Notes: a model not told the origin generated them from the sequence alone. Positions 8,047 through 17,590 are shown, counted from the stretch's first letter. The stretch is DNA of 64,000 nt from an uncultured Bacteroidales bacterium (GCA_905234455.1 CAJOIH010000004.1:43490-107489), one strand, 5' to 3'. Translations and numbers: made by a program.

Positions 8047-8778
8047 ATGATCCGTCTCGAAATCTGTGCCAACGGCATTCCATCCCTGCGCAACGCCATG
8101 GACGGCTGTGCCCAATGTGTTGAACTCTGCGAAGCCCTCGAAGTGGGGGGACTCACCCCTTCGTTTGGGACCCTTGCCAAAGCCATCGACATCTCCTTCA
8201 TCCCCGTGAGGGTACTCATCCGCCCCCGACCGGGCAACTATATCTACGATGAGGAAGAAATCGACCTGATGAAAACCGACATCATGCTCTGCAAGAAGTT
8301 GGGCTTCGAAGGCGTGGTGATCGGCGCCCTGAACAACGAGGGGATGCCCGATCTGGAGGCCTTGAAAACCCTGATGGAAGCGGGCGAGGGGATGAAGTTC
8401 ACCTTCCACCGTGCCATCGATGCCTGCGTGAAACCTTTGGAAGCCATGGAACAAATCATCGGACTGGGTTTCGACAAGGTGCTGAGCTCGGGTGGCAAAC
8501 CTACCGCCGAAGAAGGTATCCCCATGATTGCCGAGATGCAACTGCGCTACGGCGACCGCATTGCCATCATGCCCGGTGGCGGCATCAACCTCGCCAATGT
8601 GATGGACATCGTCAACCAAACAGGTGTGGTCAACGTCCATGCCTCGCTGGGCCACTGGGTGCCGCGCTTCAACGAGCAGCTCTATCCCGACCAAAAAGAC
8701 GCCACGGGCGCTTCCATGGTCTGGACCGAGTCGAATTATGACATCATTTACGAGATGGAAAAGCTGATCAATCCATGA
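8047..8778 (+). CDS. cutC: CutC family protein
   Basis: TIM-barrel protein of the CutC family, historically tied to copper homeostasis but of uncertain reaction. 243 residues, normal length. Family blocks: EICANGIPSLRNAMDGCAQ near the start, VLIRPRPGNYIYDEEE (about 57-72), GFEGVVIGALNNEG, TFHRAIDACVKPLEA (about 119-133), LSSGGKPTAEEGI and IMPGGGINLANV. Its stop overlaps the start of the beta-mannosidase by four bases (ATGA), so both are probably translated from one mRNA. Confidence 0.93.
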   Translation: MIRLEICANGIPSLRNAMDGCAQCVELCEALEVGGLTPSFGTLAKAIDISFIPVRVLIRPRPGNYIYDEEEIDLMKTDIMLCKKLGFEGVVIGALNNEGMPDLEALKTLMEAGEGMKFTFHRAIDACVKPLEAMEQIIGLGFDKVLSSGGKPTAEEGIPMIAEMQLRYGDRIAIMPGGGINLANVMDIVNQTGVVNVHASLGHWVPRFNEQLYPDQKDATGASMVWTESNYDIIYEMEKLINP

Positions 8779-11033
8779 GGAAAACAACCTTATTCATTCT
8801 GGCCGTTGTATTGGCCGCTTGTTCACATCGCCAAAATGTCATCGAACAAGACGTGGGACAAAACTGGACCCTCACAGGTGATACATTGAACGTCAACCTC
8901 TCAGTGACCGTGCCCTCGGTAGTCCAACAAAACCTCTATGACGCCGGACTGATCCCACATCCTTATCTGGGAACCGTCGAAGAGGAACTGCTTTGGATCT
9001 CGGATCATCCGTGGACCTACAGCACTCGTTTCAATGTGGATGAAAGCCTTCTCGAAAAAGACGTGGTCGAACTCGTATTCGAAGGCATCGACACCTATGC
9101 CTTGGTGACACTCAATGGCCAGAAGCTTTTTGATGCCAATAACCAATTCCGTATCTGGAAACAGGACGTGAAACCGCTGCTGAAACCCAACGATAATCTT
9201 TTAGTGCTGGATTTCCCCCGCTACGACAGCCTTCAAACCGCCCTCTATGAAGCACATCAGCCCCGCCTGCCGGAGCGATATGCTGTCAGCCGTAAAGCTC
9301 CCTATCAGCATGGCTGGGATTGGGCCCCAAAATACAAAAACGTGGGCATCTGGAAACCGGTCCAACTGCAAGCTTGGTCCGAAGCAAGACTCGAAAATGC
9401 CTATATCGTCACCAACGAGGCCTCGAAAAGCCAAGCCCAGCTGACACTGCACCTCGATGTGGAAAGCACACAAAGCGGTGAACTGACAGCGGAACTTCTT
9501 TGCCAAGGCAAACTGCTACAAAGCTTCCCGTTTTCGGTGGTGCAAGGCAACCAGCATAAAGTGTTCAACTTCAATATCAATAACCCTGAACTCTGGTGGC
9601 CTAACGAGATGGGTGAACAAAAGCTTTATGTTTTTGAAATCAAGCTGAAACAACACGATAAGCTGTTGGATTCCAAGAAAATAACCACCGGTATTAAAAC
9701 CGTTCAGATGGTTCAGGAACCTGACGACAAAGGCTTCTCGTTCTATTTCAAGGTGAACGGTGTGCCAATGTACGCTAAAGGTGCCAACTACGTCCCTGAG
9801 GAGATGATTGAAACATGGATCAACCCCGACCACACCTATAAACTGCTCAAAATGGCCCAGGACGCCCATTTCAACATGCTTCGTGTGTGGGGTGGAGGCA
9901 TTTATCCCTCCGATGACTTCTTCAACATTTGCGATTCTCTAGGAATTCTGGTCTGGGAGGACTTTATGTATGCCGGCACCATGTACCCCTATGACGAGGC
10001 TTTCATGGAAAACGCCAAGATCGAGGCCTTGGAGCAAGTGAAACGCCTGGCCTCACATCCTTCATTGGGCCTTTGGTGTGGCGGCAATGAGATTTCCGAA
10101 GGCTACTATAACTGGGGCTGGCAACAGTCGCTGGGATGGTCGGAAGATGATGACCGTGCCATCAAAGCGGGTTACGACCGCCTTTTCGAGACCATCCTCC
10201 CCATGGTGGTCGACACCTATGACGGCACCCGTCCCTATTGGCCGAGCTCGCCTTCGAAAGGGTGGGGCCGTCCCGAGAGCCTGACCCAGGGCGACGTACA
10301 CTACTGGGGCGTGTGGTGGGGCGAACAACCCTACGAGGTGTATCGTGAAAAGGTGGGTCGCTTCAACAGCGAATACGGCTACCAAAGCTATCCCGACTAC
10401 TCGACATTACAAAAGATTGCCCAAGGTGAACCCTTGAGCATCGACTCTAAAGTGATCCAAGCGCATCAGAAACATGCCCGCGGCACCCAACTCATCGACG
10501 ACTTCATCCATCGGTATTTCCCTTCAGAACAACCCAAGAACTTTGAGGAATATGTGAATTTGAGCCAGCACTCACAGGCTTACGGCATGGAAATTGCCAT
10601 TGAGGCTCACCGCACCGCCAAACCTTACAACATGGGCACGCTCTACTGGCAACTCAACGACGCCTGGCCTGTGACCTCTTGGTCGTCGATCGACTACTAT
10701 GGCAACCCCAAAGTATTTCATGAAAAGCTGAAGACACTCTATGCACCAGTGCTCTTGAGTCTCGACAAACGCGACTATCAGGTGTTTGTCACCTCCGACC
10801 TGCTCCGTAACATCGACGGTGTGCTGACGGTCTCGGTGTTTGACCAGGATGACAACTGCCTTTATGAGCAAAAGGTGAAGGTGGAGATGAACCCCAACCA
10901 AAACCGGAAATACCATGTAGAAGGTTTGCACGAATTCCTGTGGAATACCGACCCGCAATCCATCACGGTGAGACTTGAGCTGACCGAAGGCGAGACCCTC
11001 ACTGCCGAGCGTGTCTTAACGGGAGGCCATTAA
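8775..11033 (+). CDS. Lipoprotein beta-mannosidase, glycoside hydrolase family 2
   Basis: Exo-acting GH2 enzyme of the beta-mannosidase subgroup, 752 residues, exported as a lipoprotein (signal peptide with lipobox LAAC, cysteine at about 16). The sugar-binding domain has the block SRKAPYQHGWDWAPKY typical of beta-mannosidases; the catalytic barrel shows the acid/base in GGNEISEG (about residue 437) and the nucleophile in FNSEYGYQSYP (about 533). It is about 100 residues shorter than many animal-type mannosidases, mostly at the C-terminus. The 3' end overlaps the convergent anti-sigma gene by 18 bases. Likely role: removing terminal beta-mannose from plant or host glycans in the periplasm. 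Confidence 0.9.
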   Translation: MRKTTLFILAVVLAACSHRQNVIEQDVGQNWTLTGDTLNVNLSVTVPSVVQQNLYDAGLIPHPYLGTVEEELLWISDHPWTYSTRFNVDESLLEKDVVELVFEGIDTYALVTLNGQKLFDANNQFRIWKQDVKPLLKPNDNLLVLDFPRYDSLQTALYEAHQPRLPERYAVSRKAPYQHGWDWAPKYKNVGIWKPVQLQAWSEARLENAYIVTNEASKSQAQLTLHLDVESTQSGELTAELLCQGKLLQSFPFSVVQGNQHKVFNFNINNPELWWPNEMGEQKLYVFEIKLKQHDKLLDSKKITTGIKTVQMVQEPDDKGFSFYFKVNGVPMYAKGANYVPEEMIETWINPDHTYKLLKMAQDAHFNMLRVWGGGIYPSDDFFNICDSLGILVWEDFMYAGTMYPYDEAFMENAKIEALEQVKRLASHPSLGLWCGGNEISEGYYNWGWQQSLGWSEDDDRAIKAGYDRLFETILPMVVDTYDGTRPYWPSSPSKGWGRPESLTQGDVHYWGVWWGEQPYEVYREKVGRFNSEYGYQSYPDYSTLQKIAQGEPLSIDSKVIQAHQKHARGTQLIDDFIHRYFPSEQPKNFEEYVNLSQHSQAYGMEIAIEAHRTAKPYNMGTLYWQLNDAWPVTSWSSIDYYGNPKVFHEKLKTLYAPVLLSLDKRDYQVFVTSDLLRNIDGVLTVSVFDQDDNCLYEQKVKVEMNPNQNRKYHVEGLHEFLWNTDPQSITVRLELTEGETLTAERVLTGGH

Positions 11034-11801
11034 CTGGTCCTTAGCCTCGTTGAGGTGGTAGTCGACCCAGTAATAAGCACCCATGACGGTTTTGGCAGTT
11101 CGCTTGTAAAGGGTTTTGGTGGTTTCTTGAACGTTGTCGAACAAGCCGTCCCAAGGACGCAACGCAATGGGCTCCTGCAAGGCGATGGGATCGATGGCGG
11201 TCAGCCGCTCTCCCAACTCCACAAACATCTTGATCTCGATGTCATCGTAAGCCAGGGCTTCCTGCGTTTCCAATGGTTTTGGCCCAGTGGGAACGATGGC
11301 AGCAATCATCTCCAAGGGCTCCACGTCGGCAATCATTTCAATGGGTGCAGCCTCTTCAAGCACTTTGGGTTGGGGAGCCGCTTTCCTTAGGGTGACGGCT
11401 TTCACTTGGCTTTTTCTCAACACCTGTCCGTCGGGGTCAACGCCGATGGGTTGTGCCTTGATAGGGGCCAACTCGGCCAGTAGGGGCTGTTGGACCAACC
11501 CTTGATGGGGCTTTAGAAAACGAATGCCGACACCGATGAGCAATGCAACGCAGGCTGCCGCAGCCACGATCCTCACCCACAAAGGTCTGACCTTCGTGAC
11601 GGGCTTCATCAAGCTTTCCTTCTTGGCGAAGACCACGTTGGTGTCGGGAACCAGCTTGGTGCTGCAGGACAGCTTGAAGTCCTCTTCCAATTCGGGGTGT
11701 TGTGCCACAAAAGCCTCCACCTCTTGCATCTCGGTGGCGTCGAGCTGGCCTTCCATATAGTCGACAAAGCGTTCCTCGTAGTTTTCCAAATTCGTTTTCA
11801 T
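11016..11801 (-). CDS. Putative membrane-bound anti-sigma factor
   Basis: 261 residues. The N-terminus (YEERFVDYMEGQLDATEMQEVEAF) resembles the short anti-sigma/zf-HC2-like region of Bacteroidota anti-sigma factors, without zinc ligands. One membrane helix at about 92-111 (VRIVAAAACVALLIGVGIRF) separates it from a periplasmic, proline-rich region with no recognised domain. Its start overlaps the end of the ECF sigma gene by four bases, which supports a sigma/anti-sigma pair. The 3' end overlaps the beta-mannosidase gene on the other strand. Confidence 0.75.
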   Translation of the reverse strand: MKTNLENYEERFVDYMEGQLDATEMQEVEAFVAQHPELEEDFKLSCSTKLVPDTNVVFAKKESLMKPVTKVRPLWVRIVAAAACVALLIGVGIRFLKPHQGLVQQPLLAELAPIKAQPIGVDPDGQVLRKSQVKAVTLRKAAPQPKVLEEAAPIEMIADVEPLEMIAAIVPTGPKPLETQEALAYDDIEIKMFVELGERLTAIDPIALQEPIALRPWDGLFDNVQETTKTLYKRTAKTVMGAYYWVDYHLNEAKDQLMASR

Positions 11802-12304
11802 GACTCGATATCAATTAGGTTGTCCATGCTTTTCAAATAGTTTTTCAGGGCGGTGCGTCCCCTGAAGATGTAGACCTTCACCTGCGATTCGCTAAGGTTC
11901 AGGATGTGGCCGATTTCCTCGTAGGAATAGCCTTCGTAGTCGCGCAGCAAGATGGCAGAGGCCTGCACTTCGGGCAGGGTGGCGAGGGCCTGGTGCAACA
12001 CCTCTTGCACGTCAGGGTAATGCGGGCTTCCACCTTGGGCATTAATGAACGAAACAGCCTCCTCTGAAACGAAGGCTGTATACTCTTTGCGTCGGGTTTG
12101 GTCAACCAAGGTGTGGTAGGCGGTGGTGAAGAGGTAAGGCTTGGCTTTCTCCATGGGGATGTCGTTGCGCCGTTCCCATACCTTCACGAAACTTTCCTGC
12201 ACGATGTCCTCGGCCAACTCGCGGTTGCGTATATTGGAAAGGACGAACCTGAACAGTCCGTCTGAGAAGTGTTGAACGCACTTGTTGTATTCGTCCTTCG
12301 TCAT
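11798..12304 (-). CDS. ECF-type RNA polymerase sigma factor
   Basis: 168-residue sigma-70 family factor of the extracytoplasmic function type. Region 2 is seen in FVLSNIRNRELAEDIVQESFVKVWERR (split: ELAEDIVQESFVKVW at about 27-41) and region 4 in ALATLPEVQASAILLRDYEG then YSYEEIGHILNLSESQVKVY with the helix-turn-helix. It is preceded by the GIN-domain outer-membrane gene (15 bases) and overlaps the anti-sigma gene, so the three look like one transcription unit. It probably controls envelope genes, perhaps its own operon. Confidence 0.93.
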   Translation of the reverse strand: MTKDEYNKCVQHFSDGLFRFVLSNIRNRELAEDIVQESFVKVWERRNDIPMEKAKPYLFTTAYHTLVDQTRRKEYTAFVSEEAVSFINAQGGSPHYPDVQEVLHQALATLPEVQASAILLRDYEGYSYEEIGHILNLSESQVKVYIFRGRTALKNYLKSMDNLIDIES

Positions 12305-12319
12305 ATAAAAATGGTAGGT

Positions 12320-13465
12320 TTAGAAATTCAGACTGAATCCGAAACTGAGGCAATGGGCGTCTTGTGCCTTCCCTTCGGCGAAGAAGGGTAGGAGGTTGAA
12401 GTTGGCGAAGAATCCCAAACCTTCATCACGACCGGCACGAAACGAGGCGTCAAGCTTGAAACGGTTGATGTAATAGTCTTTGTGGGTTTTGGTCTTTCTG
12501 TCCTCGAACTTGATCTTGTTCCACGAGTCGAGGCGGATGCCTCCGGTCACGCCCACGGCGAAAAAGAACTTGCGTGTCGGTCTCACCTCGATCATCAAAG
12601 GAGCCTGGAGGTAAAGCACACCCAACTTGCTCTTCTTGACATACCCTTCGACCGATTCGTCGACGAGGTTGCAAATCAACTGATCGTCACCTTTTTCGAG
12701 ACGTACAGGGTTGGTGAAGCGGAAGGTGTTCCAGCTCAATCCGATACCCGTATAGATGCCTGCGCGGTGGGAGCGGGTGAAAGCCACGCCGATATCGACG
12801 ATGTTGAAGTTATATACCCAGCTCTTCCAAGGACGTTGCTCCAACAAGGAATACTGTCCAGTGAATTCAGTGCTGGGCCCAGGGCCAAGGAGCATGTTCA
12901 AACCTGCTTCAAAGCCGCTCCAGTTCGGGTCGAAGAGCAGGTTGTCGTGGCGGACGGGACCTTCGGGCAAGGAGACGTGTACGTCTCTGCTTTCGGTTTT
13001 GTTGATGTTGAGCGAGTCGGCAACGAAGTTGTCGAGTTCAACGTCACCCAGCCCCGTAACGGTGGCTTCAAGGTAACGGCAGTGCCCGGTGAGATTCAGG
13101 TCGCCGATGCCGGTTACTTTGGCTTTGATGGTGTCGCATTCGACGTTGAGGATGGCGTCGCCGACGCCGGAGACCAGAATATCCAGGTTGGAGAGATTCA
13201 AGACGCCGTCGCTATGCAAATCACCGGCACCCGTCAAACGGATGGATCCCAGCGTGGGAAGGGTGAGGTCGTAATCCTTGTAAGAGGTCAACACAATCTT
13301 GTTGTCGTTTTTGATGGTGACCATTTCACCTTCGCATTTGGCTTGGAAGGCATCGCCTTGTCTGATTGTCACGTCGCCGGCGCCAGCCACGACCACTGTG
13401 CTTTGGGCCATCATGCCCGACATGCCGAGCATCAGCGCCATCATTGTAATAATTCCTTTTTTCAT
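12320..13465 (-). CDS. GIN-domain (DUF2807) protein fused to an outer-membrane beta-barrel-like domain
   Basis: 381 residues with a signal peptide ending around AQ (residues 20-21). Residues about 22-165 form the right-handed repeat of the GIN/DUF2807 fold (putative auto-transporter adhesin head), visible as recurring GAGD, GVGD, GIGD and GLGD turns. The remaining part, from about 180, alternates aromatic and polar residues (FEAGLNMLLG, AGIYTGIGLSW, FFFAVGVTGGIRL) and ends in a terminal phenylalanine (FGFSLNF), as expected for an outer-membrane barrel. It heads an operon with an ECF sigma and an anti-sigma factor, so it may be a sensor or the principal target of that system. Function unknown. 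Confidence 0.75.
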   Translation of the reverse strand: MKKGIITMMALMLGMSGMMAQSTVVVAGAGDVTIRQGDAFQAKCEGEMVTIKNDNKIVLTSYKDYDLTLPTLGSIRLTGAGDLHSDGVLNLSNLDILVSGVGDAILNVECDTIKAKVTGIGDLNLTGHCRYLEATVTGLGDVELDNFVADSLNINKTESRDVHVSLPEGPVRHDNLLFDPNWSGFEAGLNMLLGPGPSTEFTGQYSLLEQRPWKSWVYNFNIVDIGVAFTRSHRAGIYTGIGLSWNTFRFTNPVRLEKGDDQLICNLVDESVEGYVKKSKLGVLYLQAPLMIEVRPTRKFFFAVGVTGGIRLDSWNKIKFEDRKTKTHKDYYINRFKLDASFRAGRDEGLGFFANFNLLPFFAEGKAQDAHCLSFGFSLNF

Positions 13466-13515
13466 ACGTTCGTTATTTATTGATGTTTGTCTCTAAAAAC
13501 ACCAATAAGACGCAT

Positions 13516-13523
13516 CAAAATTA
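13516..13523 (-). promoter_or_regulatory. -7 promoter element of the GIN/ECF sigma/anti-sigma operon
   Basis: Minus-strand TAATTTTG, perfect consensus, about 50 bases upstream of the ATG at 13463-13465. As a house-keeping type promoter it would allow basal expression of the sigma factor. Confidence 0.65.
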
Positions 13524-13553
13524 AAAATGTTACAGCTATCTTGAAATATTATT

Positions 13554-13561
13554 TACTTTTG
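13554..13561 (+). promoter_or_regulatory. -7 promoter element of lgt
   Basis: TACTTTTG, perfect consensus, 19 bases before the lgt ATG at 13581. Confidence 0.7.
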
Positions 13562-13580
13562 CCGACAAAATAATTGGAAA

Positions 13581-14432
13581 ATGATTCTGAACTACATCAC
13601 ATGGAACGTCGACCCGGTGGCATTCTCGCTGGGCTCGCTGCAAGTCCGCTGGTACGGCATCTGCTGGGCAGTGGGTTTTTTATTGGGCTACATCCTGATG
13701 AGCAAGGTGTACAAAAAGGAGAAGATGCCGGAATGGTCGATGGACTCCCTGCTGATCTACATGCTGGTGTCCACCGTCGTCGGCGCACGTTTGGGTCATT
13801 GCCTGTTTTACGAGCCGGAGTATTACCTTCCGCATCCCTTGGAGATCCTGAAGATTTGGGAAGGGGGCTTGGCCAGTCACGGAGGCGCCATCGGCATCCT
13901 CATCGGCTTGTGGCTCTATGTGCGGAGGTTCAACAAATCCACCAAGAAACAGAAAGGGGAGAAACAGCATATCACCTACCTTTGGCTGCTCGATCGCATC
14001 GTCATCCCGGTGTGCCTGGTCGGGGCTTTGATCCGTCTGGGTAACGTGTTCAACTCCGAAATCTACGGTACCCCCACCACCTTGCCTTGGGGCTTCGTGT
14101 TCGTGCGTGGCAACGAGCAGTTCTTCAACGAGGCCGGCGAGCTGCTTCCATGCCATCCCACGGGACTCTACGAGGCCTTCTTCTGCCTGGTGGCTATGGC
14201 TTTGCTGCTTTGGATGTACTACAAGCGGGGGCTGGGCGACAAGCGTCCGGGCCTGATGTTCGGCACATTCCTTATTATTATATTCGGTTCACGCATCGCC
14301 ATCGAGTTCCTCAAGAACGTCCAGGTGGCCTTTGAGAACAACATGATGTTTGACATGGGACAATGGCTTAGCGTCCCATTCGTCATCGTGGGTATCGTGA
14401 TGATCGTTAGATCATTCCGTCACTCCATGTAA
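13581..14432 (+). CDS. lgt: Prolipoprotein diacylglyceryl transferase
   Basis: Inner-membrane enzyme that moves diacylglycerol from phosphatidylglycerol to the lipobox cysteine of prolipoproteins. 283 residues with several membrane helices; early block LQVRWYGICWAVGFLLGY (about residues 22-39), GARLGHCLFYEP (about 69-80) and the signature region GALIRLGNVFNSEIYG (about 150-165), followed by HPTGLYEAF. Many lipoproteins in this window depend on it. Its 3' end overlaps the convergent DUF2723 gene by 13 bases. Confidence 0.97.
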   Translation: MILNYITWNVDPVAFSLGSLQVRWYGICWAVGFLLGYILMSKVYKKEKMPEWSMDSLLIYMLVSTVVGARLGHCLFYEPEYYLPHPLEILKIWEGGLASHGGAIGILIGLWLYVRRFNKSTKKQKGEKQHITYLWLLDRIVIPVCLVGALIRLGNVFNSEIYGTPTTLPWGFVFVRGNEQFFNEAGELLPCHPTGLYEAFFCLVAMALLLWMYYKRGLGDKRPGLMFGTFLIIIFGSRIAIEFLKNVQVAFENNMMFDMGQWLSVPFVIVGIVMIVRSFRHSM

Positions 14433-17400
14433 TACTTCTGCAAGTATCCGCTTACGATAGGGTCAAGCTCAGCTTTCAACTCCGCACGGTCATATTGGCC
14501 GGCGGTGAGCTGCATCTGACGAAGGATGCTGACCTGCTCGTCGATGTCTTCTGAGAAATACTCGACGAACTTCCTCTCCATGTTACCGTAATAATCGGCC
14601 TTGTCGCAGCAGTTTTTCACCATCTTGCGCATGAAGTCGTCGCCCTTTTCCATGGCGCCGCACACATAGTACAGCTCGGGGAACTGGTACAGACGAAGTC
14701 CGTAGGGGAACTTCTCATTGGGGAAGAACTCCTGGTACTTGTCCATCACCACGATGGCGGAGTCGTACTCCTGATGGTTGACGAGGCTCTGGGCTAGGCG
14801 GACGTAGCTTTGGCGGGCGAAGTCGGCGTTGCGGACGCTTTCGCGGTCAGGCACCACCCCCTCCTCGTTCATGCTACCCCATCGGGCCTTGTTGACCAAG
14901 AGGTCGTAGCTGCCTTCGCGGTAAACGCCGCCGTAGCCTTTGTAGTAGTCGTCGGCCTCGACGGGGATGAAACGGTAGGAGAGACCCTCCATGTGCAGGT
15001 ATTTGTCGATGCCAAGCACACTCGACATGTCGCTGAACGAGGTGAAGTACACCGGACGTTCCCAGTTGTTGGTGGCCATGAAGTCGAGCAGCAGGAGCGC
15101 ATTCTTATAGATATAGGTCTCTTTGGGACTGACTTCCCAGCAGATTTCATCGACCATGCGATCCTTCATGCTCTCGGGGACGATGCCGTTGCGCAAGCAG
15201 GCTTCCTTGTCGACGGTGAGCTTCAGGGTGCGGACCGGGAGGTAATGCGTGGAGGAGCCGTTGGTGTAGTATTTCACGGCCTTCGGGTTGTGGATGAAAT
15301 CGATCACACTCTTCAACTCCACATACTGGCCTTTCAGCCCTTCTTCCTCGATGACACGGATCGACTCGTTGACGCCGTTGTCGTATTCCTTGGGCGACAG
15401 CGTCAAAGGGAGCCTTTCGGAGTCGTAGACTTTGCGGCCCATTTGGTGGGCGTACCAATAACCCGACGAGAGCATGTAGTTGACTACACGCACATCGGTG
15501 CGGAAGCCCTCTACCTCTTGGATGTACCACAAGGGGAAGGTGTCGTTGTCACCACGGGTGAAGATGACCGCGTTGGGCGGCAACTGTGCCAGGTAGTTGC
15601 GAGCCCAGTCGTGTGCCGAGGTCTTGCCGCCACGGTTGTGCTCGTCCCAGCCTTGCGAGGCTAGCACTCCAGGCACGGCGAACAGGCATACCAAGGTCAC
15701 GGCGACAGTGGTCACCACGCTCTTGCTCTTGGTGAGGCGGTCGATCCAGTCGATGAGGGCCGCCACGCCAAAACCGATCCAGATGGCAAAGGCGTAGAAT
15801 GAACCGGCGTACGAATAGTCGCGTTCACGGGGCTGGTAGGGGGTCTGGTTCAGGTAGACCACGATGGCGAGACCCGTCATGACGAAGAGCAGGAAGATGA
15901 TCCAACTCTGCTTCGGATCCTTGCGAAGCAGCCAAAACAGACCGCAGAGTCCCAAAATGAGGGGAAGGAAATAATATTTCGTGCGTCCAGGGTTCTTCAG
16001 ACTGTCAGGGATGTTCTTCTGGTCGCCAAGTCGTGCACTGTCGAGTGCGTCGAAGCCGCTGATCCAGTTGCCGCGATCGAGTTCGCCCTGACTCTCAAGG
16101 TCGTTCTGCCTGCCCGCGAAGTTCCACATGAAGTAACGCCAGTACATCCAATTGCACTGGTAGCTGATGAAGAACCTCAGGTTCTGGCCGAAAGTGGGCT
16201 TGTTGACAACCTGGGTGGTGCCTTCGATGGTACGCACGCTAACCTTTTCACCCGTGACCACGCCGCGGGGATTCTTGCGGTAGGTCTCGTACATCGAGAC
16301 GTGCTTGGGCTGGTTGCTCCACATGCGGGGGAACAAGGTTTTCATCTCAGCAGGGTACTCGGGTTGGCTGTGTTTCTTGTCGTCAGTAATCACATAACGG
16401 CCCTTATCTTTGTCCTTCACATAGATGGGCTTGCCATCGACGCCGTTGGAGATGGGAGCGTTGTAATAGGCTCCATAGAGCAGGGGCCATGAACCATATT
16501 GTTCACGGTTCAGGTAGGCTAGCATCGAAAGGGCGTCCTTGGGCTCGTTCTCGTTGATGGGGGTATTGGTGTTGGCACGGATGACTAACATAAAGAAAGA
16601 GGAGTAGCCAATCAGGATGAACATGAAGGAAAGCACTGCGATGTTGCCGATGACTTTCTTGCGCTTCGAGGTGAAAAACAGTCCCCAAACGATAAGTCCG
16701 ACCAGCAGGGCGAAGTAGATGATGGTGCCGAGGTTGAACGGAGCACCGAGGCTGTTGACGAAGAACAACTCGAACTTGCCGGCCAAGTTGACGATCTGCG
16801 GGATGAGGAACATGTTGAGCAGCCAGAGCAATGCCAGCGACACCAGTCCGGCCACCAGGAATCCTTTGAAAGTGGTCTTGGGCCACTTCTTGAAATAGAC
16901 CACGTACACGAAGGCGGGGATGCACAACAAGTTGAGCAGGTGCACGCCAATGGAGAGGCCAATCAAATAGGCGATAAGGATAATCCAACGGCTGCTGTCG
17001 GGCTCGTCGGCCACGCGTTCCCACTTGAGGATGGCCCAGAAGGTCACCGCAGTGAAGAATGACGACATGGCATAGACCTCGCCTTCGACGGCGTTGAACC
17101 AGAACGATTCAGTGAAGGTGTAAGCCAACGCGCCAACAAGACCGGCGGCCAACACCGTGATTTTGCTTCTCCAAGTGGAGTTCTCATCCTCCTTCATCCA
17201 CAACTTGCGGGCCATCATGGTGATGCTCCAGAAAAGGAAGGTGATCGTCAGTCCACTGCAAATGGCCGACATGGCATTGACCATCAAAGCCACACGGGTG
17301 ACATCGCCACCGGCAAACAGGGTGAAGAAACGGGCGATGAGCTGGAACAGCGGTGCCCCAGGCGGATGACCCACTTGCAGCTTGAATGAAGTGGAGATGT

Positions 17401-17512
17401 ATTCTCCACAATCCCACCAACTTACAGTCGGCTCCATGGTGATGAAATATACCGCCGTGGCGATGATGCCCACCGACCACCCAATAATGTTGTTTAGCTT
17501 CTTAAAAGTCAT
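14420..17512 (-). CDS. DUF2723 family membrane protein, putative protein O-glycosyltransferase
   Basis: 1,030-residue protein from the ATG at 17510-17512; an upstream ATG in frame would cross the promoter and is not used. The N-terminal half has about 10-12 membrane helices and the DUF2723 signature TMEPTVSWWDCGEYIS then FKLQVGHPPGAPLFQLI (about residues 20-55), a GT-C-like pattern with an early acidic loop. The C-terminal half is soluble: ANAVIFTRGDNDTFPLWY lies at about residue 680, after which the chain is helical and repeat-like. Bacteroidota use DUF2723 proteins in general protein O-glycosylation, which is the best guess; the exact step is unproven. Confidence 0.85.
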   Translation of the reverse strand: MTFKKLNNIIGWSVGIIATAVYFITMEPTVSWWDCGEYISTSFKLQVGHPPGAPLFQLIARFFTLFAGGDVTRVALMVNAMSAICSGLTITFLFWSITMMARKLWMKEDENSTWRSKITVLAAGLVGALAYTFTESFWFNAVEGEVYAMSSFFTAVTFWAILKWERVADEPDSSRWIILIAYLIGLSIGVHLLNLLCIPAFVYVVYFKKWPKTTFKGFLVAGLVSLALLWLLNMFLIPQIVNLAGKFELFFVNSLGAPFNLGTIIYFALLVGLIVWGLFFTSKRKKVIGNIAVLSFMFILIGYSSFFMLVIRANTNTPINENEPKDALSMLAYLNREQYGSWPLLYGAYYNAPISNGVDGKPIYVKDKDKGRYVITDDKKHSQPEYPAEMKTLFPRMWSNQPKHVSMYETYRKNPRGVVTGEKVSVRTIEGTTQVVNKPTFGQNLRFFISYQCNWMYWRYFMWNFAGRQNDLESQGELDRGNWISGFDALDSARLGDQKNIPDSLKNPGRTKYYFLPLILGLCGLFWLLRKDPKQSWIIFLLFVMTGLAIVVYLNQTPYQPRERDYSYAGSFYAFAIWIGFGVAALIDWIDRLTKSKSVVTTVAVTLVCLFAVPGVLASQGWDEHNRGGKTSAHDWARNYLAQLPPNAVIFTRGDNDTFPLWYIQEVEGFRTDVRVVNYMLSSGYWYAHQMGRKVYDSERLPLTLSPKEYDNGVNESIRVIEEEGLKGQYVELKSVIDFIHNPKAVKYYTNGSSTHYLPVRTLKLTVDKEACLRNGIVPESMKDRMVDEICWEVSPKETYIYKNALLLLDFMATNNWERPVYFTSFSDMSSVLGIDKYLHMEGLSYRFIPVEADDYYKGYGGVYREGSYDLLVNKARWGSMNEEGVVPDRESVRNADFARQSYVRLAQSLVNHQEYDSAIVVMDKYQEFFPNEKFPYGLRLYQFPELYYVCGAMEKGDDFMRKMVKNCCDKADYYGNMERKFVEYFSEDIDEQVSILRQMQLTAGQYDRAELKAELDPIVSGYLQKYYME

Positions 17513-17532
17513 GTTGGATTCAATTGAAAGCG

Positions 17533-17540
17533 CAAAATTA
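17533..17540 (-). promoter_or_regulatory. -7 promoter element of the DUF2723 gene
   Basis: Minus-strand TAATTTTG, perfect consensus, 20 bases from the chosen ATG; this is the main reason for rejecting the longer frame. Confidence 0.7.
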
Positions 17541-17582
17541 CAAAAAAATTCAAAAAAACCTTGCAGATAATAAAAAAAGCCG

Positions 17583-17590
17583 TATCTTTG
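17583..17590 (+). promoter_or_regulatory. Strong promoter of the tRNA-like leader and, by readthrough, rimP-nusA-infB
   Basis: TATCTTTG at 17583-17590 with a TTG at 17561-17563 exactly 19 bases upstream, the best -33/-7 pair in the window. Transcription should begin near 17597. Confidence 0.8.

Noticed and set aside
7986..8237. Longer N-terminus of MutS2
   Set aside because: It is antisense to cutC and crosses both promoters; homologues begin near VIYPERFEQ, and a perfect -7 element lies 19 bases before that GTG.
8775..8800. Possible separate promoter for the beta-mannosidase
   Set aside because: No TAnnTTTG within 100 bases; the start overlaps the cutC stop, so co-transcription is simpler.
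13574..14044. 156-residue frame overlapping lgt
   Set aside because: Out-of-frame shadow of lgt; arginine/glycine-rich composition and no homology-like pattern.
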